Made by a program: the position numbers and the translations under genes. A stretch of 64,000 bases of DNA from Cupriavidus sp. (GTDB taxonomy: Bacteria; Pseudomonadota; Gammaproteobacteria; Burkholderiales; Burkholderiaceae): assembly GCA_031180665.1 (NCBI GenBank), contig JAPSLP010000013.1:56761-120760 (forward strand). Direction: 5' to 3'. Under the pieces are notes generated by a model. That model was not told the DNA's origin. It did no database searches and saw only the letters and a program-made list of their open reading frames with translations. This document shows positions 48,716-59,275 of the stretch, in pieces. Positions within the stretch are counted from its first letter, which is position 1; each line of letters opens with the position of its first letter.

Positions 48716-49303
48716 ATGCCAAGTGCAGAAGATAGCATCCTGTCCGTCCACACGACCGTTGAGCCTATCAATATCGCGAATGTGCTGCTTCTTCGTATTG
48801 CGATTCGACGCGACCTCGCTCATGAACTGTTCCATGCATTGACATGGGACGCCATGAAACCCGACCACCGAGAGTCGAACTCGTTCGAAGCGCGAGGCCG
48901 GGCAAAACGCATCGAGCAGCTTGCGGACAACTTCGCGGCGGCGTTGCTGATGCCGAGCCAGTCTCTGCAGCAACTGATCGACCCGCGGCGATGCTCGGAT
49001 ATCGACCATCTCGCCGACGTCGCCGCTGACTTGCGCGTGTGTCCCATTGCGCTGGCCTGGCGTCTGTACAACATGAAGCGTATCGACGCTGCTACGCGGG
49101 AAGGGCTTCGCAAAGAGCGTCAACGATCCAGTGCAAGTCGCAAGCCAAAGCGCTTCTCGGACAGCTTCGTCAGCATGCTTCACACTGCCATCGATCGCGG
49201 CCAGCTCTCTGCCCGCAAGGCGGCCAAGGCAATGGGCATGAGCCTGCCGATGCTGAACGACCTGTTCGCCGAGCATTCGCTGCCGGCACCGTTCGAGCTA
49301 TGA
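48716..49303 (+). pseudogene. Truncated ImmA/IrrE-family metallopeptidase
   Basis: About 195 residues with the zinc motif HELFH in RRDLAHELFHALTW and the second block EQLADNFAAALLMP, both characteristic of ImmA/IrrE peptidases. The usual N-terminal XRE helix-turn-helix domain of XRE-ImmA proteins is missing: the frame begins over the start of the divergent Bug gene, with no recognisable DNA-binding sequence. The following helical region is intact to the stop. It may be a 5'-deleted antitoxin-like gene or, less likely, a short standalone peptidase. Confidence 0.6.
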
Positions 49304-49316
49304 GGGTCGACATCGC

Positions 49317-49412
49317 ATGGCGAAGGTCAGGGTGTTCGTCGACACCAACATCATCCTGGAAGCGTTCCGGACGGGATGCTGGTTGAAGAATGGCTGGGTG
49401 AGATCAAGATGA
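49317..49412 (+). pseudogene. Fragment of a PIN-domain toxin gene
   Basis: A 31-codon frame begins MAKVRVFVDTNIILEAFR, the exact pattern of the first strand and catalytic Asp of PIN-domain ribonucleases (VapC-like), then runs out of similarity and stops. It lies 13 bases after the ImmA-like gene, the order of XRE-ImmA plus PIN modules. Only the first part of the toxin remains; nothing downstream resumes the domain. Confidence 0.65.
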
Positions 49413-49604
49413 AGATTCGGCTCGGAAATTTCCCGTAGCCGCTTCCCTCCGAGGGAAGGCCAGCCCGCGGTCAGCGTATTCTCGCCGCCACGCAGGCCGC
49501 CCAGGACCGCCTGCAGGGAGGAAGGCTGAGGTCTTTGCAGTACACTATGCCGCTCGCGGAGGCATCGTGTCCTCCGCTGCCCGCAGCTCTTGTCCCGATC
49601 GTCG

Positions 49605-50048
49605 ATGCGCCGGTTTTTTCTGATCCTCCTGGTATTGCTGTTGCCGCTCCAGTCCGCCTGGGCCGCGGCCACCGCGTATTGCCAGCATGAGCAGCGGCCG
49701 GCCGCCAAGTGGCATCTGGGACATCATCAGCACCAGCATCGCGGCGATGGAAAGGCCGAGGCCCAGACGTACGGCAAGGCCGATCACGGGTCCGTGCTCG
49801 AGGCCGACAACGGGCCCGATCACAATGCCACCACCAAGGCCGACGCCAATCACGGCACCGACGCCAAGGGCCTGTTCGATCCCGACTGTGGCACCTGCCA
49901 TCTCGCTTCGCTGCCGTTTGCCTGTCCCGAGCCGGCGATCCTGCCGGCTCTGCGCCTGCCGCGGGCCGTGCTGGTGGCGCACGATTTCCATTACACCTCG
50001 CTCCATCCCCGCGCCCCCGATCGCCCGCAGTGGCTTCGTCTCGCTTGA
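49605..50048 (+). CDS. czcI: CzcI-like metal-resistance protein
   Basis: Periplasmic protein of about 147 residues with a Sec signal (RRFFLILLVLLLPLQSAWA). The mature start ATAYCQHEQ and a His/Asp-rich stretch (HLGHHQHQHRGD) fit CzcI of Cupriavidus, thought to modulate efflux expression. Directly before czcC, as in the known czcICBA order. Conserved Cys pair in CGTC at about residue 96-99. Confidence 0.85.
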   Translation: MRRFFLILLVLLLPLQSAWAAATAYCQHEQRPAAKWHLGHHQHQHRGDGKAEAQTYGKADHGSVLEADNGPDHNATTKADANHGTDAKGLFDPDCGTCHLASLPFACPEPAILPALRLPRAVLVAHDFHYTSLHPRAPDRPQWLRLA

Positions 50049-50127
50049 GCGGCGAGACGACCGGTTCGATTTCTCCTGAGTTCCCGTCTCGCCGAATTCC
50101 CTTGGTCTCTTTTCCAGGTGCGATTCG

Positions 50128-51408
50128 ATGCGACGATTCATTGTGCCGCTGTGCATGGCGGCGATGCTTTGCGGCGTGGCCCGGGCCGGGGCTCAGCCAT
50201 ACCGGCAGCCACACCCTCAACTACCGTTACCTGCGCCCGAACCCTCCGCATGGCCACGCGAGGCCGCTGAGCCGCTGACGCTCGACACGGCGCTGGCGCT
50301 GGCCGCGGCGGGCAATTTCTCTCTTTCCGCCGCGGCCCGGGAGCTCGACGCTACCGAAGGCGCGATCCGGCAAGCGCGGACGCTGCGCAATCCCGAAGTG
50401 GCGCTCGCCATGGAGGACACGCGACGCGAGTCCCGCGTCACCACGGCCCAGGTCAATCTGCCGATCGAGCTGGGCGGCAAGCGTGCCGCGCGCATTTCCG
50501 CAGCAGAGCGGGGACGCGACGTTGCCCAGGCGCAATGGCGCAGCACCCAGGCCGATCTGCGCGCCACCGTGATTGCCACCTTCTTTGGCGTGGCGGTGGC
50601 CCAGGAGCGCGTCAGGCTGGCCGCCGCCTCGGTCGACATCGCGCGCAAGGGCGCCGACGCCGCGGCCAGGCGTGTCGCCGCGGGCAAGGTCTCGCCGCTG
50701 GAGGAGACGCGCGCCGCGGTGGAGCAGGCCAATGCCGAGCTTGAACTGGCCGACGCGACTGCGGAACTGCAGTCCTCGCGGCAGGCGCTGGCCGCGCTGT
50801 GGGGCAATGCTTCGCCGCAATTTACCGAAGTGCACGGCGATCTCGATGCGCTGCCGTCCCGTGCCGCGCCGGAGCAACTGCTGGCCGCGCTGGAAGAGTC
50901 GCCACTGCTGCTGACCAGCCGTCTCGAAGTGGGACGCCGGCAGGCACTGGTCGATGTCGAACGCAGCCGCCGCTATCCCGACATCACCGTCAGCGTGGGT
51001 ACCAGGCGCGAGAACGAGGCCAACCGGACCATGCCGGTGCTGGGCGTGGCGATCCCGCTGCCGCTGTTCGACCGCAACCAGGGCAATCTGTACGAATCGA
51101 TCCGGCGCGCCGACAAGGCCGCGGACGAACTCCTCGCCAATCGGATCCGGCTGACCAACGAGCTGCAACAGGCGAGCAACCAGCTGGCGGTATCGCGCAG
51201 CTCGGCGCAGGCGCTCAAAGCCACCGTGCTGCCCGCGGCCGAGCGCGCCTATGAGGCCGCGACGCGGGGCTTCGAGGCCGGCAAGTTCGACTTCCTGAAC
51301 GTGCTCGACGCCCAGCGCACGCTGTTCCAGGCGCGCATCCGCTACCTCGGCGTGCTGGCCCGCGCCTATCAGGCGGCCACCACCATCGACCGCATCGTCG
51401 GACGCTAA
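50128..51408 (+). CDS. czcC: Outer-membrane efflux factor CzcC
   Basis: TolC-like outer-membrane protein of about 426 residues with signal peptide and two repeated coiled-coil domains (each with LDTALALAAAGN- or RADKAADEL-type helices). It forms the exit duct of the RND pump. It ends 18 bases before czcB. Confidence 0.9.
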   Translation: MRRFIVPLCMAAMLCGVARAGAQPYRQPHPQLPLPAPEPSAWPREAAEPLTLDTALALAAAGNFSLSAAARELDATEGAIRQARTLRNPEVALAMEDTRRESRVTTAQVNLPIELGGKRAARISAAERGRDVAQAQWRSTQADLRATVIATFFGVAVAQERVRLAAASVDIARKGADAAARRVAAGKVSPLEETRAAVEQANAELELADATAELQSSRQALAALWGNASPQFTEVHGDLDALPSRAAPEQLLAALEESPLLLTSRLEVGRRQALVDVERSRRYPDITVSVGTRRENEANRTMPVLGVAIPLPLFDRNQGNLYESIRRADKAADELLANRIRLTNELQQASNQLAVSRSSAQALKATVLPAAERAYEAATRGFEAGKFDFLNVLDAQRTLFQARIRYLGVLARAYQAATTIDRIVGR

Positions 51409-51426
51409 CCAGGACCGAATTCGATC

Positions 51427-52662
51427 ATGGCAATCACACCGAAGCAAAAGGCCGCCATCGCGGCCATTCTCGCGGCCGGCACGCTGGCGACCGCTGCCGT
51501 GCTGCTGACCGGCCGCCCGGGCACGGAGCCGCACGACGCCCAAGGCGACGCGCATGGGCATGGACATGCGCATGGCGCCGGGCACGGGTCCGCCTCCGCC
51601 ACGACGCCGGCCGGGGACAAGCCTGCCGACGCCGACGCGCCCATCGCGCTGACCGACGAACAGATCCAGCGCGCGGGCATCGCCATCGAGACGGCCGGCC
51701 CCGCGACGATCCAGTCGGGCCTGCAGTTTCCCGGCGAAATCCGCTTCAACGAGGACCGCACCGCGCATGTGGTGCCGCGTCTGGCCGGCGTTGCCGAAAG
51801 CGTGCCGGCCGCGCTGGGCGAGCAGGTCAGGAAGGGGCAGTTGCTGGCGGTGATCGCCAGCACCGCGCTGTCGGATCAGCGCAGCGAGCTGCTTGCCGCG
51901 CAACGGCGCATGGAACTGGCCCGCGCGACCTACCAGCGCGAACGCAAACTGTGGGAAGAAAGGATCTCCGCCGAACAGGACTATCTGCTGGCAAAGGCGG
52001 CGCTGGAGGAGGCCCGCATCGCCGTGCAGAACGCGCAGCAGAAGCTGACCGCGGTCGGCGCCACGGCTTCGGCGACAAGGCTCAACCAGTTCGAGCTGCG
52101 CGCGCCGTTCGATGGCGTCATCGTCGAGAAGCACCTGGCGCTGGGTGAAGCGGTCGCGGACAACGCCAACATCTTCACGATCTCGGACCTGTCCACGGTC
52201 TGGGCGGAATTCGTGGTTTCGGCCAAGGACCTGGAGCACGTGCGGGTCGGCGAGACGGCGCGGATCCGGTCGGCCGCGTCGGACGGCAAGGCCGAAGGAA
52301 CGGTCTCGTATGTCGGCTCGCTGCTGGGCGAGCAGACCCGCACGGCCAAGGCCCGCGTGACGCTGAAGAACCCGAACCTGGCCTGGCGGCCCGGCCTGTT
52401 CGTCACGGTCGAAGTGCTGAACGACAAGGCCACGGTGCCGGTCGCGGTGCAGGCCGACGCGCTTCAGGAGGTCGACGGCAATCGCGTGGTGTTCGTCGCC
52501 GGGCCGAAGGGGTTTGTCGCGCAGCAGGTCGTGGCGGGACGCAGCGACGGCCAGCTGGTCGAGATCCGCGACGGGCTTCGCCCCGGAGCGCGCTATGCCG
52601 CGCGCAACAGCTTCGTGCTCAAGTCCGATCTCGGCAAGGACGCTGCCGGGCACGAGCACTGA
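51427..52662 (+). CDS. czcB: Periplasmic adaptor CzcB
   Basis: Membrane-fusion protein of about 411 residues. One N-terminal helix or signal anchor is followed by a His-rich segment (about 38-58, containing AHGHGHAHGAGHGS) that can bind metal. Lipoyl, alpha-hairpin and beta-barrel domains follow (FPGEIRFNEDRTAHVVPRL, LRAPFDGVIVEKHLALGE). It links CzcA with CzcC and may hand over metal. Confidence 0.92.
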   Translation: MAITPKQKAAIAAILAAGTLATAAVLLTGRPGTEPHDAQGDAHGHGHAHGAGHGSASATTPAGDKPADADAPIALTDEQIQRAGIAIETAGPATIQSGLQFPGEIRFNEDRTAHVVPRLAGVAESVPAALGEQVRKGQLLAVIASTALSDQRSELLAAQRRMELARATYQRERKLWEERISAEQDYLLAKAALEEARIAVQNAQQKLTAVGATASATRLNQFELRAPFDGVIVEKHLALGEAVADNANIFTISDLSTVWAEFVVSAKDLEHVRVGETARIRSAASDGKAEGTVSYVGSLLGEQTRTAKARVTLKNPNLAWRPGLFVTVEVLNDKATVPVAVQADALQEVDGNRVVFVAGPKGFVAQQVVAGRSDGQLVEIRDGLRPGARYAARNSFVLKSDLGKDAAGHEH

Positions 52663-52676
52663 TACGGGAGATCGCC

Positions 52677-55600
52677 ATGTTCGAACGTGTCATCCGTTTC
52701 GCCATCGCGCAGCGCTGGCTGGTGCTGCTCGCCGTGCTCGGCATGGCGGTATTGGGGGCGCTCAGCTACACACGCCTGCCGATCGACGCCGTGCCCGACA
52801 TCACCAACGTCCAGGTCCAGATCAATACGTCGGCGCCGGGCTATTCGCCGCTGGAGACCGAGCAGCGCATCACCTATCCGATCGAAACCGCGATGGCCGG
52901 CCTGCCGGGCCTCGAGCAGACCCGCTCGCTGTCGCGCTACGGGCTGTCGCAGGTCACCGTGATCTTCAACGAAGGCACGGACATTCATTTCGCGCGCCAG
53001 CTGGTCAACCAGCGCATCCAGGAGGCCAGGGAGAGGCTGCCCGCCGGCGTGTCGCCGGCCATGGGGCCGATCTCGACGGGACTGGGCGAGATCTATCTGT
53101 GGACTGTCGAGGCCGGGGAGGGCGCGCGCAAGCCGGACGGTTCGCCGTACACGCCGACCGACCTGCGCGAGCTGCAGGACTGGGTCGTCAAGCCGCAATT
53201 GCGCAATGTGCCGGGCGTGACCGAGGTCAACTCGATCGGCGGCTTTGACAAGGAATACCTGGTCGCGCCCAGCCTGGAAAAGCTCGCCTCCTATGGATTG
53301 ACGCTGGCCGATATCGTCAGCGCGCTCTACCGCAACAACGACAATGTCGGTGCCGGCTATATCGAGCGCAGCGGCGAGCAGTATCTGGTGCGTGCGCCGG
53401 GCCAGGTACGCAGCGAGGCCGAAATCGGCGACGTGATCGTCGGCAGCGCGCAGGGGCAGCCGATCCGCGTGCGCGATATCGCCGAGGTCGGCATCGGCAG
53501 GGAGCTGCGCAGCGGCGCCGCCACCGAGAACGGCAAGGAGGTGGTGCTCGGTACCGTCTTCATGCTGATGGGCGAGAACAGCCGCGCGGTGGCGCAGGCG
53601 GTCGGCGAGCGGGTCGACGCGATCAACCGCACCTTGCCCAAGGGTGTCAGCATCGTACCGGTCTACGATCGGACCCGGCTGGTCGACAAGGCGATCGCCA
53701 CCGTCAAGAAGAACCTGCTCGAGGGCGCGGTGCTGGTGATCGTGGTGCTGTTCCTGTTCCTGGGCAATATCCGCGCGGCCATCATCACAGCGCTGGTGAT
53801 TCCGTTGTCGATGCTGTTTACCTTCACCGGCATGGTCGGCTACAGGATCAGCGCGAACCTGATGAGCCTGGGCGCATTGGACTTCGGCATCATCGTCGAC
53901 GGCGCGGTGGTGATCGTCGAGAACTGCGTGCGGCGGCTGGCCCATGCGCAGGCGCATCGGGGCAGGCCGCTGACCCGGTCGGAACGCTTCGAGGAGGTCT
54001 TTGCCGCCGCGCGCGAGGCACGGCGGCCGCTGCTGTTCGGCCAGCTGATCATCATGATCGTCTATCTGCCAATCTTTGCCCTGACCGGGGTGGAAGGCAA
54101 GATGTTCCACCCGATGGCCTTCACCGTGGTGCTGGCCTTGCTGGGTGCGATGCTGCTGTCTGTGACCTTCGTGCCGGCCGCCGTCGCGCTGTTCATCGGC
54201 GAGCGCGTCGCCGAGAGGGAGAACCGGCTGATGGCATGGGCCAGGCGGCGCTACGCGGTCTGGCTGGAGCAGTCGCTGGCCAATGCGCCCGTCGTGCTGA
54301 CCTTTGCCGGCGTGGCCGTCGTGCTGTGCCTGGCCATGGCCTCCCGGCTCGGCAGTGAGTTCATTCCCAATCTGAACGAGGGCGATATCGCGATCCAGGC
54401 GCTGCGCATTCCCGGCACCAGCCTGTCGCAGTCGGTCGAGATGCAAAAACAGCTCGAAACGACGCTGATGGCGAAATTTCCCGAGATCGAACGCGTGTTC
54501 GCGCGTACCGGCACGGCGGAGGTGGCCTCCGATCCGATGCCGCCCAATATCTCCGATGGCTACATCATGCTGAAGCCGCGCGCCGAATGGCCGCAGCCCG
54601 TCAGGACGCGCGAGGCGTTGCTGGAGGCGATGCAGGCGGAGGTCGCCAGGCTGCCGGGCAATCGCTACGAGTTCTCGCAGCCGATCCAGCTGCGCTTCAA
54701 CGAGCTGATCTCGGGCGTGCGCTCCGACGTGGCGGTCAAGGTGTTCGGCGACGATCAGGCGGTGCTCGACCGGACGGGCGAACGCATCGCGGCGGTGCTG
54801 CGCAACGTGCCGGGCGCGTCCGAGGTCAAGGTCGAACAAACCACCGGCCTGCCGATGCTGACCGTCGACATCGACCGGCACAAAGCCGCGCGCTACGGGC
54901 TGAACCTCGCGGATATCCAGGACGCCGTGGCCATCGCCATCGGCGGCAAGGAGGCCGGCATCTTCTACCAGGGCGATCGGCGTTTCGACATCACGGTGCG
55001 GTTGCCCGATGCGGTCCGGCAGGATATCGAAGCGCTGCGCCGGCTGCCCATCGCCTTGCCCAAGGGCGGTGGGGGCGACGCGCGCGTCAGCTATATCCCG
55101 CTGTCCGAGGTCGCCACGCTGCAGATCGCGCCAGGGCCCAACCAGATATCGCGCGAGAACGGCAAGCGGCGCGTCGTCGTCAGCGCCAATGTCCGCGGCC
55201 GCGATATCGGCAGCTTCGTGCCCGAAGCGCAGGCGGCCATCGACAGCGCGGTCAGCATGCCGGCAGGCTACTGGCTGAGCTGGGGCGGCACCTACGAACA
55301 GTTGCGTTCCGCCACGGCGCGGCTGCAGATCGTCGTGCCGGTGGCCTTGCTGCTGGTCTTCGTGCTGCTGTTCGCGATGTTCAACAATATCAAGGACGGC
55401 ATGCTGGTGTTTACCGGCATTCCCTTTGCGCTGACCGGGGGCATCCTGGCGTTGTGGCTGCGCGGCTTGCCGTTGTCGATCACCGCCGCGGTGGGCTTTA
55501 TCGCGCTGTCGGGCGTCGCGGTGCTGAACGGCCTGGTGATGCTGTCGTTCATCCGCACGCTGCGCGACGAAGGCAAGCCGCTCGACGATGCGATCCGGCT

Positions 55601-55841
55601 CGGCGCGCTGACGCGGCTGCGCCCGGTACTGATGACGGCGCTGGTCGCCTCGCTGGGCTTCGTGCCGATGGCGATCGCCACCGGCACCGGCGCGGAGGTG
55701 CAACGGCCGCTCGCCACCGTGGTGATCGGCGGCATCCTGTCGTCGACCGCGTTGACGCTGCTGGTGCTGCCGGTACTGTATCGCCTGGCGCACCGGCGCG
55801 ATGAAGCCCGGGCAGCCGCCGCCGTGTCCCAGCCGGCCTGA
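52677..55841 (+). CDS. czcA: Heavy-metal RND efflux pump CzcA
   Basis: Proton-driven inner-membrane pump of about 1054 residues. The helix IV signature DFGIIVDGAVVIVEN puts the proton-relay residues at Asp402, Asp408 and Glu415, the same numbering as in CzcA of Cupriavidus, and identifies the HME1 type for Co, Zn and Cd. Two large periplasmic loops and twelve helices are seen. No czcRS, czcD or regulator is attached, so control must come from elsewhere. Confidence 0.95.
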   Translation: MFERVIRFAIAQRWLVLLAVLGMAVLGALSYTRLPIDAVPDITNVQVQINTSAPGYSPLETEQRITYPIETAMAGLPGLEQTRSLSRYGLSQVTVIFNEGTDIHFARQLVNQRIQEARERLPAGVSPAMGPISTGLGEIYLWTVEAGEGARKPDGSPYTPTDLRELQDWVVKPQLRNVPGVTEVNSIGGFDKEYLVAPSLEKLASYGLTLADIVSALYRNNDNVGAGYIERSGEQYLVRAPGQVRSEAEIGDVIVGSAQGQPIRVRDIAEVGIGRELRSGAATENGKEVVLGTVFMLMGENSRAVAQAVGERVDAINRTLPKGVSIVPVYDRTRLVDKAIATVKKNLLEGAVLVIVVLFLFLGNIRAAIITALVIPLSMLFTFTGMVGYRISANLMSLGALDFGIIVDGAVVIVENCVRRLAHAQAHRGRPLTRSERFEEVFAAAREARRPLLFGQLIIMIVYLPIFALTGVEGKMFHPMAFTVVLALLGAMLLSVTFVPAAVALFIGERVAERENRLMAWARRRYAVWLEQSLANAPVVLTFAGVAVVLCLAMASRLGSEFIPNLNEGDIAIQALRIPGTSLSQSVEMQKQLETTLMAKFPEIERVFARTGTAEVASDPMPPNISDGYIMLKPRAEWPQPVRTREALLEAMQAEVARLPGNRYEFSQPIQLRFNELISGVRSDVAVKVFGDDQAVLDRTGERIAAVLRNVPGASEVKVEQTTGLPMLTVDIDRHKAARYGLNLADIQDAVAIAIGGKEAGIFYQGDRRFDITVRLPDAVRQDIEALRRLPIALPKGGGGDARVSYIPLSEVATLQIAPGPNQISRENGKRRVVVSANVRGRDIGSFVPEAQAAIDSAVSMPAGYWLSWGGTYEQLRSATARLQIVVPVALLLVFVLLFAMFNNIKDGMLVFTGIPFALTGGILALWLRGLPLSITAAVGFIALSGVAVLNGLVMLSFIRTLRDEGKPLDDAIRLGALTRLRPVLMTALVASLGFVPMAIATGTGAEVQRPLATVVIGGILSSTALTLLVLPVLYRLAHRRDEARAAAAVSQPA

Positions 55842-55872
55842 GCGCCGACGGCCCCGTCTTTCATCCGTACAT

Positions 55873-55894
55873 GCCGCCGGCGATCGCCGGCGGC
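55873..55894. repeat. Perfect palindrome after czcA
   Basis: A 22-nt perfect palindrome, halves GCCGCCGGCGA and its complement, in the gap after czcA. No T run follows, so it is a hairpin that may stabilise the mRNA rather than a typical terminator. The remaining gap to 56054 holds nothing recognisable. Confidence 0.7.
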
Positions 55895-56054
55895 GTCCCC
55901 ATATCCGCTTCCTGTCATCGGCGTCATCCGACGGCCGATGGCGATTGTTCGTCTCCATTGAATAGACCTGCCAATGGCAGCCGGATTGTAGACCCGCGGC
56001 GCAGCCCACAGAATGCGCCAACGACGGCAAGGTGCCGCGGCGGAGAACCGGATC

Positions 56055-56519
56055 ATGAAACTCACCATCAACGACACCGAGCACGACCTGCAGGTCGACC
56101 CGGAGATGCCCCTGCTTTGGGTTCTGCGAGACGCGGCCGGCCTGACGGGCACCAAGTTCGGTTGCGGCATGGCGCAGTGCGGCGCCTGCACCGTCCACGT
56201 CGACGGCGTGGCGCAGCGCAGCTGCGTGTTGCCGGTCTCGGCGGTGCAAGGGGCGCGGATCACGACCATCGAGGGACTGTCGACGGGCGGCGACCACCCG
56301 GTGCAGCGGGCCTGGGCCGAACTGGACGTGGTGCAGTGCGGCTATTGCCAGTCGGGTCAGATCATGTCGGCGTCCGCGCTGCTGCGGCAGAACCCTGCGC
56401 CGACGGACGCGGACATCGATGCGGCGATGTCGGGCAATCTGTGCCGCTGCGGTACCTACCAGCGCATCCGCGCGGCGGTCCACCGCGCGGCCGAGCTGTC
56501 GCGGGAGCGGGCATCGTGA
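56055..56519 (+). CDS. iorA: Molybdenum hydroxylase 2Fe-2S subunit (IorA-like)
   Basis: Small subunit of about 154 residues with two 2Fe-2S clusters: [11 protein letters not shown] plus the later Cys in RSCVLP for the plant-type cluster, and CGYCQSGQ with CRCGTY for the second. Length and motifs fit isoquinoline 1-oxidoreductase alpha and related aldehyde oxidoreductases. It transfers electrons out of the large subunit encoded directly after it. Confidence 0.9.
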   Translation: MKLTINDTEHDLQVDPEMPLLWVLRDAAGLTGTKFGCGMAQCGACTVHVDGVAQRSCVLPVSAVQGARITTIEGLSTGGDHPVQRAWAELDVVQCGYCQSGQIMSASALLRQNPAPTDADIDAAMSGNLCRCGTYQRIRAAVHRAAELSRERAS

Positions 56520-58687
56520 AGGCCCCGCTCGATGTCTCGCGGCGCCGTTTCCTGGCCGCCGGCGCGGTGCTCGGCGGCGGGCTGGTGATCGGATTCTCGG
56601 TGCCGTCGGTGCGCCGGCTGGTGGAGGGGCAGTTCAGCGAGGCCGCGATGGCAGCCGAGCCGGCGCCGTTCATACCGAACGCATTCCTGCGCATCGGTGC
56701 CGACGACAGCGTGACGGTATTGCTGGCGCATTCCGAAATGGGGCAGGGCGTCTGGACGTCGCTGGCTCTGTTGATCGCCGAAGAGCTCGATGCCGACTGG
56801 ACCCGCATCCGCGTCGAGCATGCCCCCGCCGCACCGGCTTACGGCATCGCGATGCTCGGCGGCATGCAGGGCACCGTCGGCTCGCGCAGCGTGCGCAGCG
56901 AATTCATGCGCTACCGGCAGGCAGGCGCAGCGGCGCGGGCGATGCTGGTGCAGGCGGCCGCGGCACGCTGGCAGGTCCCGGTGGACGCGCTGCGGACCGA
57001 CAGCGGGGCGGTGCTGCACGATGGGCGGCGCCTGCGCTACGGCGAGCTGGTCAACGAGGCCGCGGCGTTGCCGGTTCCGGCCGCCGACGCGCTCCGCTTG
57101 AAGGACGCGCGCGATTGGAAGTGGATCGGCAAGGGCGCGCGGCGCCTCGATGCCGCCGACAAGATCACCGGTCGCGCCCGCTTCGGCATCGACGTCAAGC
57201 TCGACGGCCTGCTGACGGCGGTGGTCGCGCGTGCACCGGTATTCGGCGCGAAGCTGGTGTCCTTCGACGACAGCGCTGCGCGGGCGGTGCCTGGCGTCCG
57301 GCAGGTGCTGGCCGTTCCCAGCGGCGTGGCGGTGCTGGCCGACCATTACTGGGCCGCCAAGCGCGGGCGCGATGCGTTGAAGGTCGAATGGCAGGGCGGC
57401 GACACGGCGCTGGGCAGCGCCGCGCTGTTGGCGGACTTCGCGCGCCTGGCGCGCGAGCCCGGGCCGATTGCGCTGGAAGCGGGCGACGTCGACGCCGGCA
57501 TGGCACAGGCTCATCGCCAGATCGAGGCGGAGTACCGGCTGCCGTATTTGGCGCACACACCGATGGAGCCGCTCAATTGCACCGTGCGGATCGGTCCGCA
57601 GGGCTGCGATGTCTGGGTCGGCACGCAGATGCAGACGCTGGCGCAGCGGACCGTGGCGCAGATCGCCGGGTTGGAACCCGCGCAGGTACGGATCCACACG
57701 ACGTTTCTGGGCGGCGGCTTCGGCCGGCGGGCAGTGCAGGACTTCGTCGCGGAGGCGACGCACGTCGCCCGCGCTGCCGGCGCGCCGGTCAAGACGATCT
57801 GGTCCCGCGAAGACGATGTCCGCGGCGGCTATTACCGGTCCGGCTTCGTGCATCGTATCCGCGTCGGCCTCGATCGTGACGGCCGGCCGCGGGCGTGGCG
57901 GCACGGCATCGCCGGGCAGTCCAACCATCCCGAACGCGAGGGCATTCACCCGACCTCGGTCGAGGGCGTCGTCGACTCCCCCTATGTGCTCGCTGCGCCC
58001 GCCCACCGCGTCGTTGCCCATTCGCCGCGCACGCCGGTGCCCGTGTGGTACTGGCGTTCGGTGGGACACAGCCATGCGGCCTTTGCGATGGAGTCGATGG
58101 TCGACGAACTGGCGCATGCCAGCGGGCAGGATCCGGTCGCCTATCGCAGCCGCTTGCTGAAGGACGCACCGCGCCATCGGCGCGTGCTCGAGGTCGCCGC
58201 GCAGCGCTTCGGATGGGAGCGCCGGCCGCAAGCCGGGCGGGGACGCGGTATTGCCGTGCACGCGTGCTTCGGCAGCGTGGCGGCGCAGGCCGTCGAAATA
58301 TCGCTGCAGGACGGCGCCATTCGCGTCCATCGCGTGGTCTGTGCCATCGATTGCGGTGTGGCGGTGAATCCGGACAACGTGCGGGCGCAGATGGAGAGCG
58401 CCATCGTCTACGGCCTGACCGCGGCGCTGCATGGCCACGTGACGATCGTCGGCGGCGCGGTGCGCGAATCGAACTTCCACGACTACCCCGCGCTACGGAT
58501 GGCGCAGATGCCGGTGATCGAAGTCCATGTCGTCGACAGCGGCGAGAGCCCCGGCGGCGCCGGGGAACCTGGCACGCCGCCGATCGCGCCGGCGCTTGCC
58601 AACGCGGTGTTCCAGCTCACCGGCGCCCGGCTGCGCGAACTGCCTTTGACGTTGCCCCAGCGCGCTCGGACTCGAGCGAGCGCCTAA
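56516..58687 (+). CDS. iorB: Molybdenum hydroxylase large subunit (IorB-like), Tat-exported
   Basis: About 723 residues starting with GTG that overlaps the iorA stop. A twin-arginine leader ([15 protein letters not shown]) indicates export of the folded cofactor-containing complex. Molybdopterin-binding blocks [11 protein letters not shown] and [11 protein letters not shown] and the active-site Glu in [17 protein letters not shown] are visible. Oxidises aldehydes or N-heterocycles. No FAD subunit gene is present, as is normal for the two-subunit isoquinoline type. Confidence 0.9.
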   Translation: MKAPLDVSRRRFLAAGAVLGGGLVIGFSVPSVRRLVEGQFSEAAMAAEPAPFIPNAFLRIGADDSVTVLLAHSEMGQGVWTSLALLIAEELDADWTRIRVEHAPAAPAYGIAMLGGMQGTVGSRSVRSEFMRYRQAGAAARAMLVQAAAARWQVPVDALRTDSGAVLHDGRRLRYGELVNEAAALPVPAADALRLKDARDWKWIGKGARRLDAADKITGRARFGIDVKLDGLLTAVVARAPVFGAKLVSFDDSAARAVPGVRQVLAVPSGVAVLADHYWAAKRGRDALKVEWQGGDTALGSAALLADFARLAREPGPIALEAGDVDAGMAQAHRQIEAEYRLPYLAHTPMEPLNCTVRIGPQGCDVWVGTQMQTLAQRTVAQIAGLEPAQVRIHTTFLGGGFGRRAVQDFVAEATHVARAAGAPVKTIWSREDDVRGGYYRSGFVHRIRVGLDRDGRPRAWRHGIAGQSNHPEREGIHPTSVEGVVDSPYVLAAPAHRVVAHSPRTPVPVWYWRSVGHSHAAFAMESMVDELAHASGQDPVAYRSRLLKDAPRHRRVLEVAAQRFGWERRPQAGRGRGIAVHACFGSVAAQAVEISLQDGAIRVHRVVCAIDCGVAVNPDNVRAQMESAIVYGLTAALHGHVTIVGGAVRESNFHDYPALRMAQMPVIEVHVVDSGESPGGAGEPGTPPIAPALANAVFQLTGARLRELPLTLPQRARTRASA

Positions 58688-58702
58688 CCCAGGAGCCCCA
58701 AT

Positions 58703-59191
58703 ATGTCGAACCACATTCCCTCGCATGCCGATGCGCCAAGCGGCGCCATGTCCGGCCTGTCGGCCTCCCGGCTGGAAACGCCGGCCTATCTGCTGCTGCG
58801 CATCGTCTTCGGCATCGTGATGATGACGCACGGGGTGCCCAAGCTGCTCGGCACCAGTCACGGCTCGATGGCCGATCCGATGGCCGGGGCGACGCGTCTG
58901 ATCGCCGAAGTCCTGCACCTGCCCGGTGCGCCGGTGCTGGCGTGGCTGGTGGCCGTGCTCGAGACCTTCGGTGGCGCGATGCTGATCGCGGGGGCCTTCA
59001 CCCGGCCATTGGCCGCGCTGATGACGCTGCAGATGATCGCGATCTGCTATATCCACCGCCAGCACTTCGCCTGGATCGATCGCGGCATGGAGTATCCACT
59101 GGTGCTGCTGGCCGTGGTGCTGCTGATCGCGGCTCGAGGCGGTGGGGCCTGGTCGGTCGATGCCGTGCTGCAGGCGCGCCGCCGCCCATAG
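58703..59191 (+). CDS. DoxX-family membrane protein
   Basis: About 162 residues with four hydrophobic helices (LLLRIVFGIVMMTHGVPKLLG, LAWLVAVLETFGGAMLIAG and two more), of the DoxX type. It follows iorB by 15 bases and is likely co-transcribed; DoxX members often accompany oxidoreductases as possible quinone- or redox-linked membrane partners. Confidence 0.87.
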   Translation: MSNHIPSHADAPSGAMSGLSASRLETPAYLLLRIVFGIVMMTHGVPKLLGTSHGSMADPMAGATRLIAEVLHLPGAPVLAWLVAVLETFGGAMLIAGAFTRPLAALMTLQMIAICYIHRQHFAWIDRGMEYPLVLLAVVLLIAARGGGAWSVDAVLQARRRP

Positions 59192-59275
59192 GTGGGCCTG
59201 GCGGCCGCGCACCGCCTCGGCAAGCAAGGGGATTGACCGCCGACCGATCGATCTGTTAATTCTGCCGGACCTTCA

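Noticed and set aside
55873..55894. Palindrome after czcA as an intrinsic terminator
   Set aside because: No T tract follows, so a hairpin is reported without terminator function.
52593..56483. 1296-residue open frame opposite czcA and iorA
   Set aside because: Antisense shadow of czcA, which has complete motifs; no start context and no recognisable domain.
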